A DNA stretch of 31,826 nt from an uncultured Alcaligenaceae bacterium (lineage in GTDB: Bacteria > Pseudomonadota > Gammaproteobacteria > Burkholderiales > Burkholderiaceae_B), in NCBI GenBank assembly GCA_937952975.1, contig CALFXX010000152.1, positions 1 to 31,826 on the forward strand. The letters are read 5' to 3'. A program made the translations under genes and the position numbers. The notes under the pieces are model-generated. The model saw nothing but the letters and a program-made list of their open reading frames with translations, had not been told where the DNA came from and ran no database searches. This document shows positions 13,889-21,862 of this stretch, piece by piece. Every line of letters begins with the position of its first letter. Within the stretch, counting starts at the first letter, position 1.

Positions 13889-14968
13889 TAATGCAATTGA
13901 GCCCGCTAACGCTAAGCGCCTGCGCTCGGAAAGTACTTTTTCTGTATAGCCACCGTCAGCGTTGGGCCCGCTTGCTCCGCAATAGCAAAGCAAGCCCCCT
14001 GCTACGGATCCGCGCGTGCGTATGCAGTAGGCCAGGATAAAAGCACCGACTCGAATATTCGCGACCGGATTAAACACCATCGTTTCGCTGCGGCCCTGTT
14101 GGGTAAATTTTTCTCGATGGATACTCATCATGACTTGCATCAACCCGGTTGGGCCACCGACTTGGCCGCCCGCATACGGATTAAAACGCGACTCAGTCGC
14201 GATGATCGCTAAAATCAAGAGCGGATCAACCTTTAGCTCGTCGCCCACGACATAGGCCGTTTCAACAAACATTTGCGCAGCCTGGTTTGCAACCAGATAT
14301 TTACGCGACAGATATTGAATTAACGCGTCTTGTTGACCTTGACTTAATGCTTGTCGCTGCAACACCTGCGCCAAGCCAGCGGCGGCACCCGAGGCCGGAG
14401 CCTGTGCTGCCACAGCCAAATCCTGTTGTACCGCAGCAGGCTGCGTTTGCCCCGATGCGCTTGCCCCACGCGGATTTGGGGTCTGTTGCGAGACGCTTGC
14501 GCCCTCTGGCGTCGCACCACCAGGAGCGAGCGTTGCGCTGGTTGCGGCACTGTTTTGCTCGGTCGACGCAGGCGGCAACGAACTGATCGGAATCGCCAGA
14601 TCTAAACGCGACGTTGCGCCTAGCATCGCTGGCGGTACCGTAGGAGGTGAGCGCCCCGCTGCCGAGGGCGGTAAGGCTTGGCCCCGAATCGGCTCAAGGT
14701 CAACGGCAGCCACGATCGTGCCTACGGGCGCGCTGGTGTTGGTCGTTGCCTGCGGAATCAAGGCCTCAGGCACCAGTGCGTAAAGCAGCGCTGAATGAAT
14801 TTGCAGCGCTTGCCCGCGCAGTGCCGGCATCGTCAGCACCATCGTGCCGGCCACGAGCACCGAAATCCCCAGATAAATTGCGCACGTTCGCACAAACTCT
14901 GCCAGATTGCGGTAGAGCCCGCTCACGAGCTGCTGCGTCACATTCCAAGCGGGCGACAAAGTCAGCAT
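13880..14968 (-). CDS. Membrane-anchored lytic transglycosylase (SLT domain)
   Basis: A 362-residue protein expected to cleave peptidoglycan between MurNAc and GlcNAc in the periplasm. One N-terminal hydrophobic segment (about residues 29-50, IYLGISVLVAGTMVLTM) serves as an anchor or uncleaved signal. A Pro/Ala/Ser/Thr-rich linker of roughly 120 residues follows (75-200), then the SLT domain: LLILAIIATESRFNPYAGG with the catalytic Glu259, GGPTGLMQVM (271-280) matching the G-x-x-GLMQ motif, NPVANIRVGAFIL and GGYTEKVLSERRRL. The usual third motif Y-N-A-G is replaced by CYCGASG, as in a Burkholderiales subgroup lacking the canonical NAG. AAGGA stands before ATG 14968. Its stop codon lies in a tandem repeat. 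Confidence 0.88.
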   Translation of the reverse strand: MLTLSPAWNVTQQLVSGLYRNLAEFVRTCAIYLGISVLVAGTMVLTMPALRGQALQIHSALLYALVPEALIPQATTNTSAPVGTIVAAVDLEPIRGQALPPSAAGRSPPTVPPAMLGATSRLDLAIPISSLPPASTEQNSAATSATLAPGGATPEGASVSQQTPNPRGASASGQTQPAAVQQDLAVAAQAPASGAAAGLAQVLQRQALSQGQQDALIQYLSRKYLVANQAAQMFVETAYVVGDELKVDPLLILAIIATESRFNPYAGGQVGGPTGLMQVMMSIHREKFTQQGRSETMVFNPVANIRVGAFILAYCIRTRGSVAGGLLCYCGASGPNADGGYTEKVLSERRRLALAGSIALKD

Positions 14969-15042
14969 GAGCGCATCCTTGAAGTGGCCGTGCGCTGATC
15001 GCGTGAATGACTCAAACGTTGTAGGGTCATGTTTGCTTCACC

Positions 15043-15071
15043 TTGGGGTCAAGCAGTACGGGTGTTAACCT
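15043..15071 (+). promoter_or_regulatory. Possible sigma-70 promoter for ubiD
   Basis: TTGGGG (15043-15048), a 17-base spacer and TAACCT (15066-15071) stand 44 bases before the ubiD start in the 146-base divergent gap. Both hexamers are only fair matches. Nothing else clear is seen in the gap. Confidence 0.35.
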
Positions 15072-15114
15072 TGTGTGCATCACAGAACTGTAACCGTTTT
15101 GGCGGACCAAGACC

Positions 15115-16659
15115 TTGAAATACAAAGACTTAAGAGATTTTATTGCACAGCTTGAGCGCACGGGCGACCTCAAGCGCATTCGCCAACCCGTGTCCACTTC
15201 GCTTGAAATGACCGAAATTTCAGATCGGGTATTAAAAGCCGAAGGCCCGGCGTTATTGTTTGAACACGCCACCCACAACGGCCAACCTGCGTCAATGCCG
15301 GTCTTAGCAAACTTGTTTGGCACACCCGCTCGAGTCGCGCGCGGCATGGGTGCCGAAAACGTAGGCGCCTTACGCGAGATCGGTGAACTGCTCGCTTCGT
15401 TACGCGAACCCGAAGCCCCAAAAGGTTTTCGTGATGCACTCGCTAAAGTCTCGATGCTCAAAGCGGCTTTATGGGACATGAGCCCAAAAACGGTTCGTGG
15501 CGCACCTTGCCAAGAGATCGTTTGGGAAGGTGCCGAAGTGGATCTTGCCAGGCTCCCAATCCAAACTTGTTGGCCAGGTGACATCGCACCCTTACTGACT
15601 TGGGGCCTGGTGATTACGAAAGGGCCTAACGCCCGTCGACAAAATCTAGGGATTTATCGGCAGCAGGTCATTGGCCGCAATAAACTCATCATGCGCTGGC
15701 TCTCACATCGCGGTGGCGCGCTCGATTTCAGGGACCATGCGCTCGCACACCCCGGAACACCTTTTCCGATCGCAGTCGCTTTAGGTGCCGACCCTGCCAC
15801 GACGTTGGGCGCGGTCACGCCAGTGCCTGATAGTTTGTCTGAGTATCAATTTGCAGGTTTACTGCGGGGCGCACGCACTGAAGTCACGCAGGCGCTTGGT
15901 AGCGGCCTATCGGTTCCGGCCACCGCCGAGATCGTGCTCGAGGGGCATCTGCTGCCAAGCTCCGATCCACGAGCAATCAAACCTGTCGTGCCTCAAGGTG
16001 TAAACCCACCGCCCGCGTCTGACTACGAGTTGGCGCTTGAGGGCCCCTACGGTGATCACACCGGCTATTACAACGAGCAAGACTGGTTTCCAGTTTTTAC
16101 CGTTGAGCGCATCACCATGCGTCGCAACCCGATTTATCACACTACATACACAGGCAAACCGCCCGATGAACCTGCGGTGCTAGGCGTCGCGCTCAATGAA
16201 GTCTTTGTGCCGATCTTGCGCCGCCAGTTACCCGAGATTGTTGATTTTTATCTACCTCCCGAAGGCTGCAGCTATCGTTTAGCCGTGGTATCGATTCGCA
16301 AACAATATCCGGGTCACGCCAAGCGCGTGATGTTTGGCTTATGGAGTATTTTGCGCCAGTTTATGTACACAAAATTCATTGTCGTGGTCGATCAAGATAT
16401 CAACCCACGCGACTGGAAAGAGGTCGTTTGGGCCATGACGACCCGCATGGATCCCGTGCGTGATACGTTACTCGTTGAAAACACACCCATCGATTATCTG
16501 GACTTTGCTTCGCCGGTTTCAGGGTTAGGCGGCAAAATGGGGCTAGACGCCACAAACAAATGGCCAGGCGAGACCCAACGCGAATGGGGCACCCCCATCA
16601 CGATGGATGCAGCAACCAAGGCACGCGTAGATGCGATGTGGGGTGAACTGGGGCTTTGA
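15115..16659 (+). CDS. ubiD: 4-hydroxy-3-polyprenylbenzoate decarboxylase UbiD
   Basis: A 514-residue prenylated-FMN-dependent decarboxylase of ubiquinone biosynthesis, removing the carboxyl group from 3-polyprenyl-4-hydroxybenzoate; it needs the UbiX-made cofactor, and no ubiX is in the window. It aligns along its length with E. coli UbiD: MKYKDLRDFIAQLERTGDLK, the RGAPCQEIVWEG and QTCWPGDIAPLLTWG regions, QNLGIYRQQVIGRNKLIMRW, the LEGPYGDHTGYYNE active-site loop, and ENTPIDYLDFASPVSGLGGK. It is longer than E. coli (497) because of about 20 extra residues before the GPYGDHTG loop, as in other beta-proteobacteria. The start is TTG 15115, supported by alignment to the usual M-x-Y-x-D-L-R-D-F beginning; no ATG is nearby in frame. 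Confidence 0.96.
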   Translation: MKYKDLRDFIAQLERTGDLKRIRQPVSTSLEMTEISDRVLKAEGPALLFEHATHNGQPASMPVLANLFGTPARVARGMGAENVGALREIGELLASLREPEAPKGFRDALAKVSMLKAALWDMSPKTVRGAPCQEIVWEGAEVDLARLPIQTCWPGDIAPLLTWGLVITKGPNARRQNLGIYRQQVIGRNKLIMRWLSHRGGALDFRDHALAHPGTPFPIAVALGADPATTLGAVTPVPDSLSEYQFAGLLRGARTEVTQALGSGLSVPATAEIVLEGHLLPSSDPRAIKPVVPQGVNPPPASDYELALEGPYGDHTGYYNEQDWFPVFTVERITMRRNPIYHTTYTGKPPDEPAVLGVALNEVFVPILRRQLPEIVDFYLPPEGCSYRLAVVSIRKQYPGHAKRVMFGLWSILRQFMYTKFIVVVDQDINPRDWKEVVWAMTTRMDPVRDTLLVENTPIDYLDFASPVSGLGGKMGLDATNKWPGETQREWGTPITMDAATKARVDAMWGELGL

Positions 16660-16691
16660 CACCCCTACAGATGCAAGCACGTACCGCTAAA

Positions 16692-17426
16692 TTACCGCAG
16701 CACCTTCACCTCAATCACTGATTTTTGCCCCGAGTGCTCGATCTCTTGTTTCATAACAAGATTAGTCGAGGGACAAAACCAATCAGTGACTTGGGATTGA
16801 ATCGCTGGGATCGGTAGCATCATGCCTTGCACTTGCGCGGTGGTCGCGTCAGTGCTGCGGGCATACCGAACCGGCCAGCATTGCAGCTTACCGACCGCAG
16901 TCTGAATGGTTTGCTGCGTGCCTACGGTTTTTTCACCCATGCGCACACCCACTGGTGTGGTCGAGCCGCGCTTTGGATCGCCCACCGCTAAGGTGTAAGA
17001 CTGCGGGGCAAACTTCTGCCCTGCGGCCTGAATCGGTGCACCAAAACCAAACAATCCAAGCAATTGCACGTCAAAGGTGGCAGCGTCGGCCGACTTACCT
17101 GGACGCGCGTTCGCAACGCTCGTCTGATTGCCGCTCACACTCAACACATGCTCGATATCGTTCGCACCACTTAGAAAACTCAGCAGCGAGTATTTAGCAA
17201 AACCCTTTACCTGCGCCTGACACGCGGTGGACGACGTTTTTTTAACCTGACTGAAAGTCAACTTGGCTGAGACATTCAACAGCCCCGAGCCACCAATCTC
17301 AATCACTCCACCGTTATGAAAGAAACGAGCATCACAGATTTGCGCCTGCGCGCTTTTGCAAACGCCGACAAGTATGGCGAGCAGAACCAATGCCTGGCCA
17401 AAGCCCCGAAGATGCTTGCCGTTCAT
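16692..17426 (-). CDS. Exported protein, DUF3108-like
   Basis: A 244-residue protein with a cleavable signal peptide (hydrophobic core LVLLAILVGVC, predicted cleavage after AQA near residue 28). The mature protein is beta-rich, with four cysteines (in AQICDAR, STACQAQ, KLQCWPV and DWFCPST), enough for two disulfides, which suits a periplasmic location. The end of the protein (KLQCWPVRYARS ... VTDWFCPSTNLVMKQEIEH) resembles the C-terminus of DUF3108 proteins, whose role is unknown. It is on the same strand as dacB and starts 64 bases after it, so it may be co-transcribed. Convergent with ubiD, with 32 bases between them and no clear terminator. The family call is tentative; export is well supported. 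Confidence 0.6.
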   Translation of the reverse strand: MNGKHLRGFGQALVLLAILVGVCKSAQAQICDARFFHNGGVIEIGGSGLLNVSAKLTFSQVKKTSSTACQAQVKGFAKYSLLSFLSGANDIEHVLSVSGNQTSVANARPGKSADAATFDVQLLGLFGFGAPIQAAGQKFAPQSYTLAVGDPKRGSTTPVGVRMGEKTVGTQQTIQTAVGKLQCWPVRYARSTDATTAQVQGMMLPIPAIQSQVTDWFCPSTNLVMKQEIEHSGQKSVIEVKVLR

Positions 17427-17490
17427 AGAAGCGCTCGTCGATTAGTCTGTTCGCTCTGCATCATGTCCTTGGTCAAGTGAGTGACTCGCT

Positions 17491-18984
17491 TCATCGCGCT
17501 GTCAACCAGGCAATCAGCGCATTCTCAAAGGATCGCGCCTCATGCGCGCGCTCGTGGTTCACCATACTCACCACCACATAACGTTTGCCGCTGGCACCCC
17601 AAACATAGCCCGCGACAGAGCGCACGTCTCGCAGTGCCCCCGTTTTAAGATGCGCCATCGTTTTAGTCGACGGATCACGCAAGCGGTTACGGGTTGTGCC
17701 GTCCGAGCCCAAAATCGACAACGAAGCCACGTACTCGGGCATCACAGGCGACACCCACGCCTTCTGCAACAGTTGAGCCAAACTATCGGCCGACACCACG
17801 CCGTTACGCGATAAGCCCGAACCGTTATCCAGCACCATACCCTTCATTGGCAAGCCCTGCCGTGCTAACACCTCTTGGGCAACTTGCACACTCCCTTCAA
17901 CCGTCGCTGGGCGTCGACCCGCCTCGGCACCAAGCGTCAATAACAATACACGCGTCATCACATTATTACTGCGCTTGTTAATTAACCGAATCACCTCCGA
18001 CAGCGGTGGCGATTGATGTGCAGCAACCACAACAGCCGACGAGGGAATCGAACCGCTGCGAACCTTGCCCGTGATCACGCCACCGAGCTCTTGCCACAGC
18101 GATCGCAAGACACGCGCGCCAAATTCTTCTTGCGAAAATGCTAAACGAAACACATCAAACTCACCGCACGAACCAACCGCTTTGCCGGTGACGCGAAATT
18201 TAACGGTACCCTGAGCCATCGTAATGTCGGTGCTAATGTTTGGAGAGCCAGGACAGACCCCATCTACCCATTGCACATTACCCTCGATCTGCACACCCTC
18301 CATCGGTGGATCGACAAACGACTTCCAGGTGCGCGTGCCCGGATCAGGAGAAAACACCAGACGCATCGCACCAAAACCCACCATAAAAGCATCTGGGCTC
18401 GCGTTGTAGGGACTGTACGCCGAGCCATCAAACGTGCCCGGATCAATTGTCACATCACCAAAAATTGAACGATCAATCACGATTTCTGGGATTTCGCGCA
18501 CTCCGCGCAAACGTAAGTCTCGCAGCAGACGCCAAAGATCTTGTAATAAAAAGATCGGATCACCGCCGGCGCGAATATAAAGTGGGCCGCTCAGGACACC
18601 TTGCTCTGAGGCTTTGGCATCTGCCCCAATCAACAAATCCGTGTTCCAAGTGTAGTTTGGCCCCAAACGCGAAACCGCAGCGTAGGTGGTCACCAATTTC
18701 ATGACCGATGCAGGGTTACGCGGCAGCTCGGGGGACAAAGCGAATAGTTGCGGGCCGCCGATTTCTTGAACGAGCACTGACAAAGACGACTCGGGCAACT
18801 TAGTCTGCGCCCAGGCGCGTGCGAGCTCGGGAGGCAATCCGGCCTGCGCATACGCACTGCTTGAACCAAAGATCGCACAGTACACAATCGCCAGGCAGCC
18901 CAGCGCTTGTCTCACAAAAGACTCTGCCACCCGCCCAAGATTGAGTGTCAATAAATCGCCCATCTTTGCCCGCAAACCTGTCAT
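17491..18984 (-). CDS. dacB: D-alanyl-D-alanine carboxypeptidase/endopeptidase (PBP4, DacB)
   Basis: A class C penicillin-binding protein (peptidase S13) that trims D-Ala from stem peptides and cuts cross-links in the periplasm. All three active-site motifs are present: S-V-M-K in NPASVMKLVTTYAA (serine nucleophile and lysine), S-N-N in INKRSNNVMTR, and K-T-G in AHLKTGALRD. The large insertion of S13 enzymes lies between the first two motifs. A signal peptide is visible (ALGCLAIVYCAIFGSSSAYAQ). The start is uncertain: ATG 19020, 19005, 18984 and 18963 are all in frame. I chose 18984 (497 residues) for the AGGCGG sequence upstream and a normal-length signal region. Divergent from queA; the DUF3108-like gene follows. 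Confidence 0.94.
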   Translation of the reverse strand: MTGLRAKMGDLLTLNLGRVAESFVRQALGCLAIVYCAIFGSSSAYAQAGLPPELARAWAQTKLPESSLSVLVQEIGGPQLFALSPELPRNPASVMKLVTTYAAVSRLGPNYTWNTDLLIGADAKASEQGVLSGPLYIRAGGDPIFLLQDLWRLLRDLRLRGVREIPEIVIDRSIFGDVTIDPGTFDGSAYSPYNASPDAFMVGFGAMRLVFSPDPGTRTWKSFVDPPMEGVQIEGNVQWVDGVCPGSPNISTDITMAQGTVKFRVTGKAVGSCGEFDVFRLAFSQEEFGARVLRSLWQELGGVITGKVRSGSIPSSAVVVAAHQSPPLSEVIRLINKRSNNVMTRVLLLTLGAEAGRRPATVEGSVQVAQEVLARQGLPMKGMVLDNGSGLSRNGVVSADSLAQLLQKAWVSPVMPEYVASLSILGSDGTTRNRLRDPSTKTMAHLKTGALRDVRSVAGYVWGASGKRYVVVSMVNHERAHEARSFENALIAWLTAR

Positions 18985-19120
18985 TACCGCCGCCTGTTTC
19001 TGCATGTCAACCCACAGCATACAAAAAAAGTCTGCCGACAGGCTTAAAATGCGCGGTCTTTCACGACTTGTTCTGCGAAATCAACACAAGTCACCCCAAA
19101 TCCTTACAGACCCTATCGCT

Positions 19121-20239
19121 GTGACTGACTCACTCACCGTCGCTGACTTTGACTACGCTTTACCTGAAGAGCTGATTGCGCAAACGCCCGCGGCGACGCG
19201 CACAGCCAGTCGTTTGCTGCATATCGACCAAGCCGGTCAGCAACATGATCGACAATTTACCGACTTAATTAGCCTGTTACGCCCCAACGATTTATTAGTG
19301 TTTAACGACACCCGAGTCATTAAGGCTCGCTTATTCGGCCAAAAGGCCACGGGTGGCAAAGTTGAAGTACTCATTGAACGGGTCACGGCTGTGAACGGGG
19401 CACTAGCGCATATTCGCTCAAGCAAATCGCCCACAGCCGGTAGCGTATTGCGCCTGGCCGACGCATTTAACGCGCGGGTGTTGGGTCGTGAAAACGATTT
19501 ATTTATCCTCGAATTTGAACAACCCGTGCTTGATTTGTTAGAGCAATTCGGCGCAACACCCCTACCACCATACATCACGCATCAGCCTGATGATGCGGAT
19601 GACCACCGCTACCAAACCATCTACGCGCGCGAGCCCGGGGCCGTGGCAGCACCCACCGCAGGGCTGCATTTTGATCAAGTATTATTCGAGCAACTAGACG
19701 CCGCGGGCGTCAAGCGCGCCTTTGTGACGCTACACGTGGGCGCCGGGACCTTTCAGCCGGTACGCGTCAACACCCTGGCTGAACACATCATGCACGCCGA
19801 ACAGTACACCGTACCGCCCAAGACCCTCGAGGCGATCGCTCGTACACGCAGCCTAGGAGGTCGAGTCATCGCGGTCGGCACGACCAGCGTACGGTCGCTT
19901 GAATCTGCGGCGAAAGACAACCCACGTCTTGCCGGTGAGTACCTCGACAGAAACCTTTTTGCAAAAAACGTTTTTGCACCATCAACCGAAAAACCTCAGC
20001 GCGCAGTAACCGCTCAAATCGGCGATACCCGCTTGTTCATTACGCCCGGCTTTCATTACCAAGTGGTCGATGCCATGATCACAAATTTTCATTTGCCACA
20101 ATCGACTTTACTGATGTTGGTTGCGGCTTTCATTGGATTGAACCCAATGCGCCAAGCCTATCAGCATGCGATTGAACAGCGTTATCGTTTCTTTAGTTAT
20201 GGTGACGCGATGTTTCTTGAACGGAATCCTACCCTGTGA
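19121..20239 (+). CDS. queA: S-adenosylmethionine:tRNA ribosyltransferase-isomerase QueA
   Basis: A 372-residue enzyme converting preQ1 at tRNA position 34 to epoxyqueuosine by transferring the ribosyl part of SAM; it acts after Tgt in queuosine synthesis. Conserved stretches: FDYALPEELIAQTP at the start, LLVFNDTRVIKARLFGQK, KVEVLIERV, the TAGLHFDQ motif, LHVGAGTFQPVR, AVGTTSVRSLES and the C-terminal TNFHLPQSTLLMLVAAFIG. The frame is open from 18941, but homology begins at VTDSLTVADF, so I place the start at GTG 19121; ATG 19049 would add 24 unconserved residues and coincides with a -10-like TAAAAT at 19045-19050. No strong ribosome site is seen. Directly followed by tgt, its pathway partner. 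Confidence 0.95.
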   Translation: MTDSLTVADFDYALPEELIAQTPAATRTASRLLHIDQAGQQHDRQFTDLISLLRPNDLLVFNDTRVIKARLFGQKATGGKVEVLIERVTAVNGALAHIRSSKSPTAGSVLRLADAFNARVLGRENDLFILEFEQPVLDLLEQFGATPLPPYITHQPDDADDHRYQTIYAREPGAVAAPTAGLHFDQVLFEQLDAAGVKRAFVTLHVGAGTFQPVRVNTLAEHIMHAEQYTVPPKTLEAIARTRSLGGRVIAVGTTSVRSLESAAKDNPRLAGEYLDRNLFAKNVFAPSTEKPQRAVTAQIGDTRLFITPGFHYQVVDAMITNFHLPQSTLLMLVAAFIGLNPMRQAYQHAIEQRYRFFSYGDAMFLERNPTL

Positions 20240-20250
20240 CGCCCCCCTAC

Positions 20251-21423
20251 ATGACCCAGACTGATGTGCAACCGGCTCAACCTGAAGCAGGCTTGAGCTT
20301 CGAACTACTCGCCACCGATGGCCTTGCACGACGCGGACGCATGACCCTGAACCACGGCGTCGTCGACACCCCCATTTTTATGCCGGTAGGCACCTATGGC
20401 ACCGTCAAGGCGATGATGCCCCATGAGCTTTCTGAAGTGGGTTCTCAAATTGTCTTAGGCAACACCTTTCACCTATGGTTGCGTCCGGGCACCGAGGTCA
20501 TCGCCAAACATGGCGGCCTCCATGGGTTCATGCAATGGCATAAGCCTTTGCTGACCGACTCCGGTGGGTTTCAGGTATTTAGCCTGCAAGGGATGCGCAA
20601 AATCACCGAAGAAGGTGTCAAGTTTGCTTCACCCATCGACGGTGCGCGACTGTTCTTGACCCCAGAAGAATCGATGCGTATTCAAACCGAACTCAACTCA
20701 GACATCGCCATGGTGTTTGATGAGTGCACGCCCTACATGATCAATGACCGGCCGGCTACGCCCGAGGAGGCTGCTGTATCAATGCGCATGTCGTTGCGTT
20801 GGGCGCGTCGCTCACGCGAAAGTTTTGATGCACTCCATAACCCCAATGCGTTGTTCGGGATCGTTCAAGGCGGCATGTTCGAAAATTTACGTGACGAATC
20901 GCTGGCGGGCCTTCAAGACATCGGCTTTCATGGCTATGCGATTGGCGGATTGTCGGTGGGTGAGCCCAAAGAAGATATGCTGCGAATCCTGGCGCACGTC
21001 GCACCGCGCCTGCCGGTCAACGCACCGCGCTACCTGATGGGTGTTGGCACCCCAGAAGATCTCGTTCAAGGGGTTGCCCAAGGCATTGATATGTTTGATT
21101 GTGTCATGCCCACCCGCAACGCCCGCAACGGCTGGCTGTTTACGCGTTTTGGCGACGTTAAGATCCGCAACGCCCAATACCGCGATAACACGTCGCCGCT
21201 CGACCCCAGTTGCAGGTGCCATACATGTAAGAATTTTTCACTGTCTTACCTGCATCACCTACAAAAATCGAACGAAATTACTGGTTCGCGTCTTAATACT
21301 GTCCATAACCTTCATTTTTACCTGACAATCATGGCCGAAATGCGCCAAGCCATAGAGAATGGCAGCTTTCAGGCTTGGCAAGCCCAGTTTGCAAGAGATC
21401 GCGCCACCAAGTCGGTACAATAG
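20251..21423 (+). CDS. tgt: tRNA-guanine transglycosylase
   Basis: A 390-residue enzyme exchanging guanine 34 of GUN-anticodon tRNAs (Asp, Asn, His, Tyr) for preQ1. The TIM-barrel active site is clear: LTDSGGFQVFSL near residues 102-113 with the first catalytic Asp, VFDECTPY, GIVQGG, GGLSVGEPKEDM, and DCVMPTRNARNG with the second Asp. The zinc site is CRCHTCKNFSLSYLHHL (C-x-C-x2-C and a following His). A GTG at 20236 overlaps the queA stop and is in frame; I prefer ATG 20251, which leaves 11 bases between genes, though coupling from the GTG is possible. Same operon as queA and probably yajC-secDF. Confidence 0.97.
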   Translation: MTQTDVQPAQPEAGLSFELLATDGLARRGRMTLNHGVVDTPIFMPVGTYGTVKAMMPHELSEVGSQIVLGNTFHLWLRPGTEVIAKHGGLHGFMQWHKPLLTDSGGFQVFSLQGMRKITEEGVKFASPIDGARLFLTPEESMRIQTELNSDIAMVFDECTPYMINDRPATPEEAAVSMRMSLRWARRSRESFDALHNPNALFGIVQGGMFENLRDESLAGLQDIGFHGYAIGGLSVGEPKEDMLRILAHVAPRLPVNAPRYLMGVGTPEDLVQGVAQGIDMFDCVMPTRNARNGWLFTRFGDVKIRNAQYRDNTSPLDPSCRCHTCKNFSLSYLHHLQKSNEITGSRLNTVHNLHFYLTIMAEMRQAIENGSFQAWQAQFARDRATKSVQ

Positions 21424-21456
21424 CCAGCGTTTCACATTTACCCAAAGGAGACCTTA

Positions 21457-21798
21457 ATGTCTGCTCAAGCAATTTCCAGCCTCGTGCTGGCCCAAGCCGC
21501 TGATACTGCCAGTTCGTTAATGGGCATGGCCCCAATCGTTCTAATGTTTGTGGTGCTCTACTTTTTGATGATTCGCCCACAAATGAAGCGTCAAAAAGAA
21601 CACAAGGCACTTTTGGCTGCTTTGGCAAAAGGTGACGAAGTTATTTGCGCAGGCGGTTTACTGGGCAAAGTCAGCAAAGTGAGCGAAAGCTATGTCACAG
21701 TCGAAATCTCTGAGCACGGCAACACCCCGATTGAAATCGTGATGCAGAAGGCCTCGGTTGCAACGGTATTGCCTAAAGGCACGATCAAAGCGCTGTAA
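21457..21798 (+). CDS. yajC: Preprotein translocase subunit YajC
   Basis: A 113-residue accessory subunit that associates with SecDF at the inner membrane. It has the single transmembrane helix of the family (about residues 24-42, APIVLMFVVLYFLMI) followed at once by RPQMKRQKEHKALLAAL and a small cytoplasmic beta domain (GDEVICAGGLLGKVSKVSE). Length is typical (E. coli 110). An excellent ribosome site, AAAGGAG, lies just before ATG 21457. It is located 33 bases after tgt and 64 before secD, the usual order in proteobacteria. Confidence 0.96.
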   Translation: MSAQAISSLVLAQAADTASSLMGMAPIVLMFVVLYFLMIRPQMKRQKEHKALLAALAKGDEVICAGGLLGKVSKVSESYVTVEISEHGNTPIEIVMQKASVATVLPKGTIKAL

Positions 21799-21811
21799 AG
21801 CTTTGTTCTAC

Positions 21812-21836
21812 ACCCCGTCGCCTGTCGCGCCGGGGT
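21812..21836 (+). other. Intercistronic inverted repeat between yajC and secD
   Basis: ACCCCG (21812-21817) pairs with CGGGGT (21831-21836) across a 13-base GC-rich loop. It is not followed by a U-tract, so it is unlikely to be a complete terminator; an mRNA-stability hairpin is possible. Confidence 0.35.
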
Positions 21837-21862
21837 CAATCTCTTACTAATTCCCGTCGGCA

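Noticed and set aside
13792..14040. 82-codon plus-strand frame reading through the tandem repeat (LSLCA repeats)
   Set aside because: The leucine/cysteine repeat pattern is simply the 15-bp array translated; the rest is antisense to the lytic transglycosylase and no ribosome site is seen.
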